Origin: Bryum argenteum
Taxonomy: Eukaryota > Streptophyta > Bryopsida > Bryales > Bryaceae
Assembly (NCBI GenBank): GCA_037043015.1
Contig: CM073321.1
Span: 19,713,001-19,777,000, forward strand
Reading direction: 5' to 3'
Length of the DNA: 64,000 nucleotides
Both the position numbers and the translations under genes were made by a program. The notes under the pieces were generated by a model that did no database searches, was not told the DNA's origin, and saw only the letters and a program-made list of their open reading frames with translations. Of this stretch, positions 10,715-22,971 are shown one piece after another (position 1 is the stretch's first letter; the number at the start of each line of letters is the position of its first letter).

Positions 10715-12689
10715 GCGGGCGCCCACGTAGGATGCAACGCGGACAGGGTAAATCCAGCAAAAAAAAAGATTCTCAGAGATTCTATTAGACATTCTCGAGG
10801 CTCAATGTCCGTGACATGTCGTGGTCTGCTCTGACGTCCGTCTCGTTCAGCAAGACAACCCCGATGTTCATGTGTTCTTAAGCTTTCCTTACCACCGCAC
10901 GGGACCTCGACCCTCATATCCACCTTACAAAACAGAATTCAATCAACACAATTACACGTACTTTTAGACATCTTCATAAACATGCTCTAAGACATCCGCA
11001 GACATCATCATGGAAATCACGACATTTTCGAAAAAGTTATCAACCACAAGTAATCAAGCTTCAAAGTTTTTTCCACAACAAAGCGATATTGTAAGTCATA
11101 GAGTTTCACATAACAAGTTTTAGGGTTTCTTCCACAACAAATTAAATTTTACAAGTCCTAGGGTTTCATGTACATGATGCTTTTGAAATGTAGTAGCTCT
11201 CAAGTTTCATGGCTCTTCTACAACTACTATTCTTTTATTGTACTTAACAATAATTTTATTCGAATGGAAACAATTTTGAAATGCTCTACACTTCCAACAC
11301 TAATTCTTTAGAAAACTAAGGCGTAAATGAGTTTTGACTTACTTGCACTTAAAGGTCTCATGACCTAACTATTGCGGCGGCAACAAACCCAAACTACATG
11401 AAGAAGCAAACCCTAGCCTCTACACCGCAAACACAAACTCGTTCAAAAATGAAGGCAAAATGAGTCAGTGGGCTTCTACTTGTACTTAAACTTAAGTCTT
11501 GGCGACCTAACTATGGCGGAGAGCAGAAACCCTAGCGAGTTCCTTCGTTCATACACTAAAGTCGATGAAAATCATCCCGATAACACAATGTCTTCTAAAA
11601 TGTTTTATAAGACATCTATTTGAATGTCTACGAAGACATCGTGATAGACATTATATCATTGTACGACATGTACTCGTCCGACGCTGGACTTTTGTTTACC
11701 ATGTAGGTAAACAAACTATAAAATATAAAATTAATGACATATCCACATATAATTTCGTTCATAAACATGCAAAATTGCCGTATATATTTAAATAACTATA
11801 TTTTCTAACAAAATTATTTTACTAATTAAATGATAATTGAATAATAATACTTGAATGTTTTAATATTTAATAATTTTTGATTTTATTATAATATTTTATT
11901 AATATTTATTATTAAATATTTTCAAATATTTATATCATATATATTTAAAAGTAAATTATAATATATAAATATTATTACAAAAATTGGACCAATGAAAAAT
12001 CTGAAATTACAAGATTATATTATGAAATCATATTATGAAATTCATATTTTGATATTTTAGTTGTACTAAATAAGATTATAATGCACATATAACAAAAGAG
12101 TATTTAAAGGATGAAGTTTCTTTTTTTGTCCTCCTACAAACCGCCTATTATCATGTTTTCTTTTACAACCGGTTATTTTTGTACCCCCGCACGGTGAATC
12201 CTCTTTTAATTTTTCACTTGGTGAAACCGGAATTACTTGCCAATGTGGCGCTTCATGTCTAACACGATGTCTTAATAGACGGCTCATAAAACATCCATGT
12301 ATCTTTGAATGTCTTCAAGTCATGCCACACTCCTACTTGAAGACATCTTCAAAACGACAAGTTATCTTCCCACCTTACAAGACATTTTGTAAGACAACAA
12401 GACATCTTAAAAGCGATCTACCCAAATCTTAAGACGCCTAAATTTGATGGTTTTTTTATGTTAATGTGATAATAGTACATTGCTTCTACCAACCACAAAC
12501 GCGATCAAAAAGTTCACGATCTACACCGATGACTTGAGGAAGTTGTCCACCGAGCATGCCTAGCCTTGCCCCATCTCGTGGCACCTTATACGAGTTGCAC
12601 CTTCCAATTTCCATTGTGCATTTGAGATAGCGCCGCAGTTAGAAATACATTGTTTAGCTTCTCATGCATGATCTTGTTGAATGCTTTCA

Positions 12690-13720
12690 ATGTACCTTCA
12701 ATAAGCTCATCAACCGTTGATGGAACATGCTCACGCTAGAGCAATTGAATTGCATTGAAAAAGCCAGATCCAAGACATTCAAGTCGGGATCACATGGCCG
12801 GGCACCGTAGACGGATGTCAAACCTTTGGCTCTTGCAAAGATCAAGGAATGCCTAGTCAAGAGGGATCTAGGTGCGGCTTGGCGTTGTCCCGTTGAATGT
12901 AGATAGTGGTTCCTATAGTACCGTGGCCTCAAACGCCGATCAAGGAAGGACATTGTCAAGAAGCATCTTCCATTTACACTTCCTTAGCGACTCAACCAGC
13001 TTTTGTAACCAAGTTATCCACAACCCGGTTCTTGTCGCTTATCTTCACTAATTCTTTCTTCACGAATGGCGACAGACCGATCTTGTCATCAAACATGCAC
13101 TTGCGATGATGATCAAAACCTCGGTCTAGCAAGAACCTTCCATAAACATTATCTTCTCAAAGAATCTCTTACTCTTGCAAGAGCGCAATGGTGGTACTTC
13201 CCCTCGCTCGTGCATCGCTGCAACACCTTCGCCATGTAGTACCACGCCTCGTCAACATGGACTTTATGCATCATGGAATCAAAGTTGAACCCTCTTTCAC
13301 CATTGTCATTGATCCGAGAGTGCAAATTTCATTCATTCAAGCTTGTTCTCTCAACCGCTGACGGCTTCACAACATTTGTATGGTGAATGATAAGTCCCTC
13401 ATTTACCCTTTGTGACATGTTGTTGAACGGGGATAATAGATATCGCAGCCCATTGTTCAAGATTTGACCGCTACTCTAAGTGGGATGGCGACACCATAGG
13501 ATCGATGTCATCACCAATACGCTTATGTCACATGCACCGCATCGATTGTCAACATTGGGCACAAGAGCACCATGGGTGATGGAGACTTGCCCCTATGCCA
13601 TATGCAATTTCATTGTCTTGCTATGAATACCAAATCGCCAAAGAACTTCGCAAATATTCCTTTTCTTAATCGACCATCATCTTTGAGCATTGTTAGCAAC
13701 GCTGATATAGTGCTTGACGT
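12690..13720 (-). pseudogene. plant mariner-like transposase, right copy, decayed
   Basis: Minus strand, better preserved than the left copy. First catalytic Asp in MHKVHVDEAWYYMAK near 13250. Then DRGFDHHRKCMFDDKIGLSP and FVKKELVKISDKNRVVDN near 13040-13110, matching the plant mariner FDGKIGIWPFV block. Second Asp in TIYIQRDNAKPHLDP near 12888. Third in PDLNVLDLAF near 12780, giving the DD39D-type order of Osmar/Soymar elements. The pieces sit in different frames, so no protein is made. The gene points towards the centre of the inverted repeat. Family call firm; limits approximate. Confidence 0.85.
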
Positions 13721-14149
13721 TGTTCATTGGTCGTTTACTCGCTTAAACAATCCTCGCCATTTATCGCATTCAGATAAAATGAGCTCGCTTTCAAAGCATT
13801 CCAAAATAAAAACACAAGATGCACAAGGAGTCAACCGACAACCTTCCAATGCCACAACATTCAATGTACAAACCACACCGTCAATGGCCATGAATCAAAT
13901 GCGTAAGAAGAGACAAGTCAAAATTAATTAAATACGCATACAAACCCAATGTTGCAACCTTCCTCCTAGCCATAAAAGTGCCAACCGCTCTTTTTCCAAA
14001 TGCTCGCTCGGGATTTCTCGAGCATTAGAAAATCCTCAAAATTTGAAAATCAAAAGTTCACAATGCAAAAACACGATAATGTATCATACCAAAACCAGTG
14101 ACAACAAATACCAAATTTGACGCTCAGACATCAATGCAACCGCCTCAAT

Positions 14150-14152
14150 GAG
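14150..14152. repeat. left target-site duplication (GAG) of the CACTA element
   Basis: GAG directly precedes the CACTAGTAG end and is repeated directly after the right end at 32049-32051. CACTA elements make 3-bp duplications. Confidence 0.85.
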
Positions 14153-14199
14153 CACTAGTAGAAAAACAGCCGCTTTATCACGGTTTTCACGCTGCTACC

Positions 14200-14450
14200 A
14201 ATGACGATACCCACACTATACCAAATTAGTGTAGTAATCACATCGAATTAAAAGTGATTTAGCGTTAAACCGCTTAACGCTCAGACGCCAAAATAACGCG
14301 AGTGTTGATTAAACGCCAACGCCCTTGACGGACGGTAACTTTTTGTACTCCTTTTTACCGTAAGGTAGAAAAGTTCGCTAAAAGTAGAAAGGCTCCACGC
14401 CAACGCCGCTTTTTTTAACGCGGTGGGCCTTCTTTCAACGTACCACATTT
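14200..14450. repeat. left subterminal repeats of the CACTA element
   Basis: Repeated ACGCYNAACGC and AACCGCTTAACG words. AACCGCTTAACG also occurs at 31878-31889 near the right end. Subterminal repeats are the binding sites for the second CACTA protein in well-studied elements. Confidence 0.6.
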
Positions 14451-14464
14451 AATTGTCTTAAAAG

Positions 14465-15050
14465 AAACGTGAGAACATTGATAACGAAAATATGTGCGCC
14501 GACGTGATTTCATCATGTCTTCCTTGTTGACGCGGAGCTTAGGATTGACCGTTAAACCAAATTTGAAAGACTAGGGGGTCACAACATTGACACACGCGTT
14601 TCTTATGACGCCGGAGTGCGCTTAAATGGGTTAAAAACGTGAGAATATTGATGACATGCAATATGTGCGATGACGGGAATGCCTTGTGGCTTGATTTGTT
14701 GAAGTGGAGCTTAGGATTTGACTGGTCAAACCAAATTTGAGAGACTAGGGAGGGTCACAACATTGACGCACGGGTTTCTTGTGACGAGAAAAGCGTTTAA
14801 ATGCGTTAAAAAACGTGAAAACATTGATGACTTAATATATGTGCGATGATGACGGAATGCCTTGTGGCTTGATTTGTCGATGTGGAGCTTAGGATTTAAC
14901 CGTCAAACAAATCAAAGACTAGGGGAGTCGTTAACGCTGACGCCGCTTTTCCGACGTGAAGTGCTCAAATGCGTTAATAGAAACGTGAGAACATTTTATG
15001 ACAATGAAGATGCCAACTTTCACGCAAGCGGATGCGCCAAATACTAAGCG
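14465..15050. repeat. tandem repeat of about 172 bp, three-plus copies
   Basis: AAACGTGAGAACATTGATGA-type unit starts fall at 14465, 14635, 14811 and 14981 (spacing 170, 176, 170). Shared interior words include GGAGCTTAGGATT, GACTAGGG and CACAACATTGAC. It lies between the subterminal repeats and the 3' end of the transposase gene. No coding capacity. Confidence 0.8.
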
Positions 15051-15369
15051 CTTTAATAGTAATAATCGGCGTTAACATGCGCTATAAGAAACATGTTAAC
15101 GCCCATGAACAAACGAGGGCTAGAATTCATGTCTATCCCGTGAAATGTCTAATCTCCTCGGGCCGATGTGTCGCTACCGTGAGGATTCGCCAGTACCCAA
15201 TCGCCATCATCATCACCTAACTCGCTGCATCGACTTTCCTTCCCGCTTCCGCGAATGATCCGCTCACAATGAAGCTTGAATGTGAGGGGCTCTTCGCGCG
15301 CGCCTCCGTGTTAGTGGTTGATGGTGAAGGCAGTGAGCGTTGATTGTACTTCGCATTATCATGTTTTTC

Positions 15370-15661
15370 AAAGAAAGGCACGACCCCACGCCCGCTTTGA
15401 ACATTCCGCCCGCAAAACCACTTTCCACGGCCCCGGGTTGTTCACAAAAAACACTTGCTGTGTGTGAATAGGGAACGCAAAAGAGTGAGGACCTAAAGGT
15501 AATATGCATTGATATGCGAAATTCATGGAGAGAAAACTATGCTGATCCCGCTTCATTGTTGGTGAAGTACCTTCCAGAATTCCTCTAACCCATGAACGGA
15601 GTAGAACAATAACACACGTGCGCCTATATTCTAATTCTAATATCTCTTCGATCCAGCCCAC
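15370..15661 (-). pseudogene. DUF4216-like segment of the CACTA transposase
   Basis: An open segment of 97 codons: GWIEEILELEYRRTCVIVLL, then SFLSMNFAYQ and QQVFFVNNPGPWKVVLR. The family pattern is a G-I-eIiEL strand, a V-L-F-x-C-x-W strand, and a final QVFYV.DP.. W.VV. It normally lies at the C-terminal end of TNP2-type proteins, as here. Confidence 0.75.
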
Positions 15662-16059
15662 GTACTCCCCCGTCTCTCCCCCGCATTAGAGAGGAAGGTT
15701 GCATGCACTCCACTATCCATAGTTGCGCTTGAAGCTTCAAATCGAGCGGCAACGGAAGTGCATACCATGAGCCTTAGTAGCAATCAACGATGGAGGTCTA
15801 GACAAATCATATGTGGTTTTATCGACACGCCGCGAGCGTGTCCTCCGATCGGCTTCAACGGCTGTTGTCAACCAACGTGGAAATGGTTGCAAAGCCCGCA
15901 ATCTCTCAGGAATGTCTGATGTATTTTGTCTCCTACGCCCACGCCGCGCATTGACGACTATGGCAGCTGCTCGCGTTTCTAGAATTCTCGCCCACGACGT
16001 ATAACCTGTGTGTGCAATTATCAATAGTAAAGTGTGCAAGTAGTATTGTAGTAGCGCAA

Positions 16060-16270
16060 ATCTCGTGACATATCTATTAATCGTGGTTTTATATGACGTT
16101 ATATTGCGATTCAATTGACATTCCATTGCATTTTTATGACGTTACGCCACGCTTTTCATGACGTTAAATAACATGATATTTTTCGCTTTTACGACATTAC
16201 ACCACGTTTTAGATGACGGTACTTTTCAATAGACACATTAATCCACGTTTAGGAAAGTTAGCCTATAATT
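16060..16270. repeat. TGACGTTA-type motif array in a CACTA intron
   Basis: ATGACGTTATATTGCG, ATGACGTTACGCCACG, ATGACGTTAAATAACATG, ACGACATTACACCACG and ATGACGGTAC follow one another at about 25-bp spacing. Similar arrays recur at 19360-19610, 21000-21110, 21340-21480, 21850-21980, 27040-27190, 28200-28380 and 29380-29530. Confidence 0.7.
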
Positions 16271-16926
16271 ACAAAGAGTCACAAAATGCATTGGTCATGG
16301 TCGTATTGAATATGCGCACCTTTCGTAGCGCTTCAAGTGCGGCAGCTGCTTTTCACCACGGTTGTAATTCCAATCTCTGAGAGTGCGGGACATAGGGCGC
16401 CTTATTCCCTTGCCCTCCACCATTTCATCGTGCATTGCCTAGGCTTTGTTTGCATCCCACACTCTTCGAGACGTAGCGCCATAGCTGTTCCATATACTCT
16501 AAACAAGGCTGCCGCTTCTTCCATAGAATATGCCCGCACATGCAACCTTCCTCGGCTTACCATATGAACGCACATAGTCTTTTAGGGTCTTCATATATCG
16601 CTTCATTGGATACATCTAGCGGCTTTGAACTAGGGCCGCATAGAAAGAGCTCCTCTATGAGATGCACAAGTAGGTGCGTCATGATCACCATGGATCCTAG
16701 AGGGAACTCTCGCCAAGCATGCAAAGTGTGAGTGAAGCATCTTCGACATACTCTTTTCTCTTTAGACGCATTCATCGCGCCATTGCACAAGCTGCCTAAA
16801 TACTCACGACCTCATAACCCACCAAATGGACATTTGCATTCATTTCAACATTCCGCAATGACAAGGGTAGCATCCGTATGTTGATGACAATTAAAAATTA
16901 ATATCCAAAGAAACCATATCGGAATT

Positions 16927-18463
16927 TCGAACCCTTGAGATGGTTCACCTCGGGCGGGAAAACCCTTCCCGCAAGGTTTTGATTATTTACGCGCTGTTAT
17001 ATAATGCTTGTTTTATGTTTTACCCTTTTAGTTTCAAACCTCTGATATAGTAGAAAGTCTTGGAGTCCTATCGTTAATCCGGACTTGTTAGAATCAAAAT
17101 CCTCAATGGTTTTAGTTCTAAAAAGTTAGAAAGTGGAAAAGGGGTTAGAAGACCGTGGATGAAATGTTGATGGATGTAGTGGAGTTGGTTTTCCCTACCA
17201 TAGCTAGGTTGAGAGAGTGTGTGTCTCTCTCTCTCTCCCATGTGTGGGGGAAGAGGGGTGTGTGTGTGTGAAAGTTTTCTTAGGTTGAACTATGCAAAAT
17301 TGAGTTGGGTGGTCTAATACAAAAAAAAAACTTGCAAGTAGGATGTGTGGATTCGTTGCATGGGTGTGAAGGGTAGGTTGGAGGAGAAGATAGAAGGGTT
17401 GGAGTTTTCAATTTGGGAGTGGCTGCTGACTTTGAAGGACAAGATCTCACGATTGACGAAGAATTGGGAGGCTTGCCTTAGAGATCTAGGAGCGTTGTCG
17501 AGTTTTCTTTCCAACAAGACCAAGCTTGCCCTCATTGGAGCAAGGACGAGGAAGAAATCGCGATTCTACCAAAGTACCCTTACTCGTGACGGCAGAGTTG
17601 GGGGGCCGACTTTGAAGGACGAGATCTTACAATTGACGAAGAATTAGGAGGCGTGCCTTAGAGATCTAGGAGCGTTGTCGAGTTTTCTTCCAACAAGACC
17701 AAGCTTGCCCTCATTGGAGCAAGGACAAGGGAGAAATCGCAATTCTACCAAAGTACCCTTACTGGTGACGGCAGAGTTGAAGGGTCGGCTTTGAAGGACG
17801 AGATCTCACGATTGGCAAGGAATTGAGGGGCGTGCCTTAGAGATCCAGGAGCATTGTCGAGTTTTCTTTCTAACGGGACCAAGCTCGCCCCCATTGGAGC
17901 AAGGACGAGGGAGAAATCGTCGTTCTACCGAAGGGACCTTACCGGTGGCGGCAGATTGAGGGAAGCCCCATTTCATCCTCCTTTGATGTGATTGTGACAC
18001 TCTTGAGTAGCTAGATTGTGTGTGCAAGGACCCTAGTGGGGTTAGATGCATGAATGCTTTGGAAAATGGCAATTTGTTGCCCAAAACATGTTTGGGTTGG
18101 TACTTGATTTGGTGATGTTGTGTTATAGTTTCATGTATGAATGTGTGTTTTCTTTGCATATGCTGGTTTGATTGTCTTGTGTCACGATTTGAATTCGTGA
18201 GGGAACCGCGCGGAAGACCGCCCAAAATTCTCCAATTAACCCTAAAATTGTGTGAGCGGTGAGAATTGCATGTTTAGTTGATTGTTAGCACTCATATGTT
18301 GATTGGGTGCTTAGGCTTGAGGTAGAAGGTGCTTTGATGTGATTTGCAACCCCTTTTCAGCCCTAAATTGTGTGCTGACCTCTTAGTCCATATGTGTTTT
18401 AGAGGCCTTTGCTGCTCCTTTTGGTCATTTTGTGCCCATAATTGAGCCCTAGGCCCCGGGTGG
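16927..18463 (+). repeat. repeat family A, copy 1, nested in the CACTA transposase
   Basis: Starts at GAACCCTTGAGATGG and ends near GAGCCCTAGGCCC. 50672-51862 is a second copy in the same orientation. It contains a CT/GT microsatellite (17220-17275) and a module of about 180 bp present three times here (starts 17429, 17609, 17788) but once in the other copy. No recognisable coding domain. The length, the GGCGGGAAAACCC start region and the absence of genes would fit a solo LTR or a non-autonomous element, but boundaries and target duplication are not proven. Confidence 0.75.
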
Positions 18464-18837
18464 TCAAATGAGGGTTATTTGAACCTCCTAGGAAGCTTGT
18501 TTGACTCAATTCATCACTGGAGCTACTTGTTTTGCATTAAATGGAGACTTGAGTTGAATGGTGGTGTCTCCTGAATCCAAACTAGAAATTGCATGTATGT
18601 ATGAAGAGAGTGTCCATTGCTTGAAGGTCGTTTTGCTTGCACCCACCCCCACGGCCAAACTTGTGGCTTAAAACCGGGTCACCGGATTTAGGCTCACGTG
18701 CACTGTATTTTTTCATGTAGAATACCGCCTATACAAGTCTTCAGAGAAAGTGAGGGGCACACGCTAAGTCGGCAATCGACACATTAGACGCTGTGATAAC
18801 GAATGAACCATAAGTTTAACGTGAAACGAAAAATTAC
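18464..18837. other. interval between repeat A and the TNP2 core
   Basis: No coding signal. It may be the tail of the inserted repeat, since copy 2 diverges at the equivalent point, or intron DNA of the transposase gene. Confidence 0.4.
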
Positions 18838-20950
18838 CTACTGCATGAGGACGTGGAAGTCATGGGATTTCAGAAATCTTAGTCTTCTTTCGTTAACTTG
18901 TTTGTAAATTGCGCCAGCATAAGTTTTTGGAACCTTTGGTGATCCTATTACGGCAAGCATTTTTGTCTTTGCATGAGGAAGTAGGACATAAGGCGCATGC
19001 GGCATGAAAACCGCCTGTCTGATGCTTGTGTCCGTCTCGCCATAGATCGACTGACTTCCATATCTTTGTAGTCCATCCATCCTCGTGAATAACTGCCTCT
19101 CCAAACAACTTTTTTATTATATTTTCACAAATATTTTTCTCGCAGTGCATGACGTCCAGTGTGTGTCTGATATATGTGTGCACCACATAGAAGACCACGG
19201 TTGGAACTCTTCATTTGGATATCTCTCACGAGTGTGTAAAGTAACGCTCCTAAACAAGAATTAACGCTCCAAAATGTTAAATTAAACAAGCATATATATG
19301 AATTAACGTATAAACGGTCATTCGACACGCTCATTGGGACGATGCTCGATAACACAATATGACATTATAATAGTGTTTTGTGTGATGCTACACCACGTTA
19401 TATCACGCTTGTCATGACGGTAGAGCATGTCATCTCAAGTTTTTCAAGACGGTACTTTACGCTTAACATGACGCGACATCTTTTTTTACATGACACTGCA
19501 TTACGTTTGAGATGACGCTACATCGCGTTACTTAAGACGTTATAACACATCTTACAGAGTTTTAGAAAATGCTATATCGCATTATAGCACGATACGTCAT
19601 GTTTCTCATACAAATATCACTTTTACTACTTGCAAGTACAATTTTGTTTAGCTGGGATGAAGAATAGAAGATTAAGACATGAAGCAAAGGTGGATTACAA
19701 TAATTAAGGGCACTCACCTTCCAATACGGAAGAGAGAAAAGTATTGAAAGCCTCTTCACTCCATGCGTCCTCACAGATCGATTGATCGTCCCCGCCTTCC
19801 TCCCGAGGCTAGGTATGATGACTTTCTTGCGCAAAACCTCCGAACATCTTCGCCACTCATCCTCCAACTGGAAACCCCTAACTCTGGAAGCCCGTTGATC
19901 CGCAGGGGTCTATGACATTGATATGTTTCCAAGCTGGACTGTCCATAACGGTCTCCATGATGGTTTCATCATTGTCATTCTTGCGAACCTCTTGCTCCGA
20001 ATGCCATTTGAAAGCTTTGCAATTGAAGGAGAGTTGTACATGCGCTTCAATCTTGGAATTAGACGAAAGTGTCTCACAACCTTCATCGGTGTTGTTTTTG
20101 TACCGTCTCGGTACCTTCTTTTTCCGCAGTTTTGACACGATTCTAGATCCGCATGATCTCCTCGAAACAAGACACACCCACGATGGACAAGCATGTATTA
20201 TATTATATGCAAGTCCAATTGCCTCGCAAAGCATCCGCTTTGCTTTGTAATGTGTTGTGGGCAACACGTTTCCTTTTGGTAGTAGCTCCATCGACAGATA
20301 TTGAAATAGCTCAATTATGAATACGTCGCTGACCGTATGCGTAGTGCACAATGTCATCAAAACAACCACTGCTGAAATTAGGCTCACAGAACTACTTGGA
20401 TAGACTGGGTGCGATGCCTCCGCATACAGTAACTTCAAGGCCGGAAGTGTAGAATCGTAATTCTCGACGGATGTACTTTGGCATTCGGCATATTCTCGTA
20501 ATCAAGTGTCTTCTCGTAACACTTCGCGGTTCGGGCGCGTCCTCAAACGCTTTTGGACGCCAGATGGGCCTTGTGCTTCATGTACTGCCTTCGGATAGAA
20601 ATTCCACAAAATCTTCGTCCAAAATGCCGCTTGTCTCCTATCCATTTCTCGACATCAGATACCATGCTCCATTCTCCGGTACTTCCGAGGATCCTCCAAT
20701 CATAGAGCGATTTAAGAATTGGTCACGCCCATAAGTTTTTTCGATGCCGTTATAGCGCACAGTAAACGTCGGCCTCCATGACAAGACTCGCATGGGCATG
20801 AGTGCATGACCACCTTGTTATAGGAACATCCCTAGTTGCCGCAAATTCATGTCGATGGATGATTTCTCCGTCGACTTCCATGTCGATGGATGATTTCTCC
20901 GCCGACTTCCATTTGCGCCCCGGGCCATTCTCGCACGCAAAGAAGACCAA

Positions 20951-22005
20951 GTTAGGAATTTTCTTCCATGGGCTTACCGATGTTCATATGCTTTTAATGA
21001 CGTAACAATGTTACATGTTGTTTTACATGACGCTACATTGCGTTAACTCGCTTTTAAATGACGTTATATTACGATAACTAGTGTTTTAACCGACGTTATA
21101 GTACGTTTCACATGACAAAGCTTCGTGATCAATTGAAGTACCTTCCTGTTGCGACACAAACTTGCCAAACTTGGTAGGTGAAAGGGGTGCTTCACAAGAT
21201 ACGTGACAAGGTTTTGTCGATGCAAGCTCGAAGCCTCTGCCCAAGAAGTTAGCTTTAATGTCAATACAAATAGCGTCCTGGGGCCATTCTTGCATGCAAA
21301 GAAGACTGAAGTTAGGAATTTGCTTCCATGGGCTTATTGATGTTCATATGCGTTTCTAATGACGTAACAATGTTACATAGTGTTTCACATGACGCTACAT
21401 GACGTTAACTCGCGTTTTTGTCTTTGCGCCACATTACGTTAAATGGTGTTTTAACTGACGTTATATCACGCTTCACATGACGAAGCTTCGTGATTTGCCT
21501 GACTACTTGCAGCAGCTTCAAAGAGTATCATGGAGCATGCACAATGACAAGTTGGCTGCCATTAAGTAGTTGTTCTTTGATGGTTGTGGATGACACGGAT
21601 TGCAACATGATATAAGGACTCGCCAAAGAAAAGCCTCGCTTTCCTAAAGACAAAAATGGGATAGTACCTTTGAGTTTGATTAAAAACAAAGGAAGTTGAT
21701 GAAAGGCACCTAAAAGGCTACAAAGGAATGGGGATTGCAAGGTAGCACAATACAAGATTTCATGTTGATCGGATGGCAAAGTAAAAACTAAATATCGAGA
21801 ACACCACTTGTGCTACTAATCTAATAACCTTCTTTCAAGTTAAGTTATGTGGCGATTGAATTAACGCTCCAAAGGCAAAACGCGATATAACGTCATATCA
21901 TGTTTCACAAAACATTAGACTTTGCCTCGACGCGATATAACGTTATATGACATTTCAAAAAAGAGTACATGACGCTCCATCACGGAAATAGGGTCAAATA
22001 CATAA
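20951..22005. other. CACTA internal DNA with duplicated blocks
   Basis: 20930-21110 and 21270-21480 are direct repeats of each other (CATTCTNGCANGCAAAGAAGAC, then GGAATTTNCTTCCATGGGCTTA and TGACGTTA motifs), with period about 345 bp. Within 20840-20910 a roughly 36-bp unit (GTCGATGGATGATTTCTCCG) is doubled. No separate gene seen. Confidence 0.6.
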
Positions 22006-22053
22006 TGACAAAGGGGAGGGTCACTACATGTGGTGAGGTACTTAAAGGCACTT

Positions 22054-22971
22054 ATGGCGGCTACCTTGGCCATTAATTTGGCATATATGGAGGCGGCTAG
22101 AGTCACATTTCAGTATGCGCAGCTACGTGATGAGAGAGTCGCCAGGATAAAGAGCGAGGTAGCGCAGCGATTGAAGGAGGCAGGGTTTCAGGAAGACTCT
22201 GCAAATTTGTTGATCCAAACTTCGCATGCGGCTTCGTCCATCAAGTCATCTGCTGCTCCAACACGCAAGAGAGGTCGCAACAAACAGCGATCGGAGTCAA
22301 AGGAGGCAGACTTCGTTCCGAGGCAAAGCACAAGGCATCGAAGAGATTGCTTGTTCTACACGCCGATAGAGCAAGAAAAAGAACCTAAAATATTGCACGG
22401 CAAAGTTAACGTAAGTCCCACTTCAAAATCTGCTTGTTTTTGAGCTTGTTTTGATGTCTAGGTGTTTCGGCACAGAGTGTAAGGCTTAATTTAAAACCCC
22501 GATCGCCGCCATTTTCTTTTAGTATTTAGTACACACAACTTTCTAGGAATTACAAGGATTGCAGAAATGTAGTTCATCGCCCAACCTTCGGCTTTTTTGA
22601 AATGCAACCTTGCGTATTAGGTTACCTTGGTGAGGAAGTAACCTCACCACTCGGAAAGCGGTCCGGCAACACAATTGCGGCTTTTGTGTAGAGCCTAAAC
22701 TTTGCGACCGCTGCATGTGACGGTGGAGCTCAAGTTAACCCTCACTGCGTCTCTAGAGTACCAGAACTTACCTAGATTTCTTGTAGCAGTGGCAGAGCGC
22801 TAGAAGTTGGAGCGGAAACCCTAATTTTTTTGTGACCAACCAGATGATGACGGCTTTGATGTTTTGTGTTCACAGATATTCAAGGAGAGCAAGGAAGTAT
22901 TTAACGAGTCGCTGCAACGAGCTCCGAAGTTGCATTTTAGAAGGATTTTGGCTTCTCTAGAAGCGGTCTGA
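22054..22971 (+). CDS. candidate two-exon gene carried inside the CACTA element
   Basis: Exon 1 runs 22054-22410 from the first in-frame ATG (MAATLAINLAYMEAARVTFQ), 119 codons, and ends at a canonical donor GTAAGT. The intron 22411-22875 ends with a pyrimidine-rich TTTTGTGTTCACAG. Exon 2 (22876-22971) continues in phase 0: IFKESKEVFNESLQRAPKLH then FRRILASLEAV and a stop. The predicted protein is about 150 residues. It has an N-terminal helix, a charged helix (RDERVARIKSEVAQRLKEAG), a basic stretch (TRKRGRNKQRSESKEADF) and RQSTRHRRD. I do not recognise the family. The open exons, good splice sites and preserved phase contrast with the wrecked transposase genes around it. It could be a captured host fragment or an accessory CACTA protein. 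Confidence 0.5.

Larger units (their letters stand above)
10715..14152 (-). repeat. right arm of IR1, with mariner 5' part
   Basis: Reverse-complement partner of 6549-9795 up to about 13700, where the left arm is cut by the gap. Beyond that, 13700-14152 continues as the 5' flank of the right-hand mariner up to the CACTA insertion point. The AT-rich block 11790-12090 mirrors 8290-8640. Identity is clear over thousands of bases but with frequent small indels. Confidence 0.85.
15264..20950 (-). pseudogene. CACTA TNP2-like transposase (TNPD), decayed and split by an insertion
   Basis: Read downwards. About 20440-19880 has ELFQYLSMELLPKGNVLPTT, HYKAKRMLCEAIGLAYNI, then a cysteine block (CVLFRGDHADLESCQNCGKR). 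19200-18840 has LDVMHCEKNICENIIKKLFG and LKSHDFHVLMQ, diagnostic of Transposase_21. About 16800-16480 has EFPLGSMVIMTHLLVHLIEE and MYPMKRYMKTLKDYVRSYG (DUF4218-like). 15660-15370 has GWIEEILELEYRR and PHSFAFPIHTQQVFFVNNPG (DUF4216-like). It is the catalytic transposase of CACTA elements and acts in the nucleus on the terminal repeats. A foreign repeat at 16.9-18.5 kb interrupts it, and frames shift elsewhere. The N-terminus near 20.75-20.95 kb (GEIIHRHEFAATRDVPITRW) may be the transposase-associated domain; less sure. Confidence 0.88.

Noticed and set aside
10480-10923. 147-codon minus-strand frame in the IR1 centre
   Set aside because: Runs through a degenerate GC-rich tandem repeat; Arg-rich with no motif.
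6549-13720. IR1 as a pure assembly or chimeric-read artefact
   Set aside because: The arms differ by many independent substitutions and indels, which a fold-back read or assembly duplicate would not show; the doubt about order across the gap remains and is listed as a finding.
13572-13931. 119-codon plus-strand frame
   Set aside because: It is antisense to the mariner transposase of the right IR1 arm.
20471-20734. Plus-strand frame near the start of the CACTA transposase
   Set aside because: Antisense shadow of the minus-strand TNP2-like gene.
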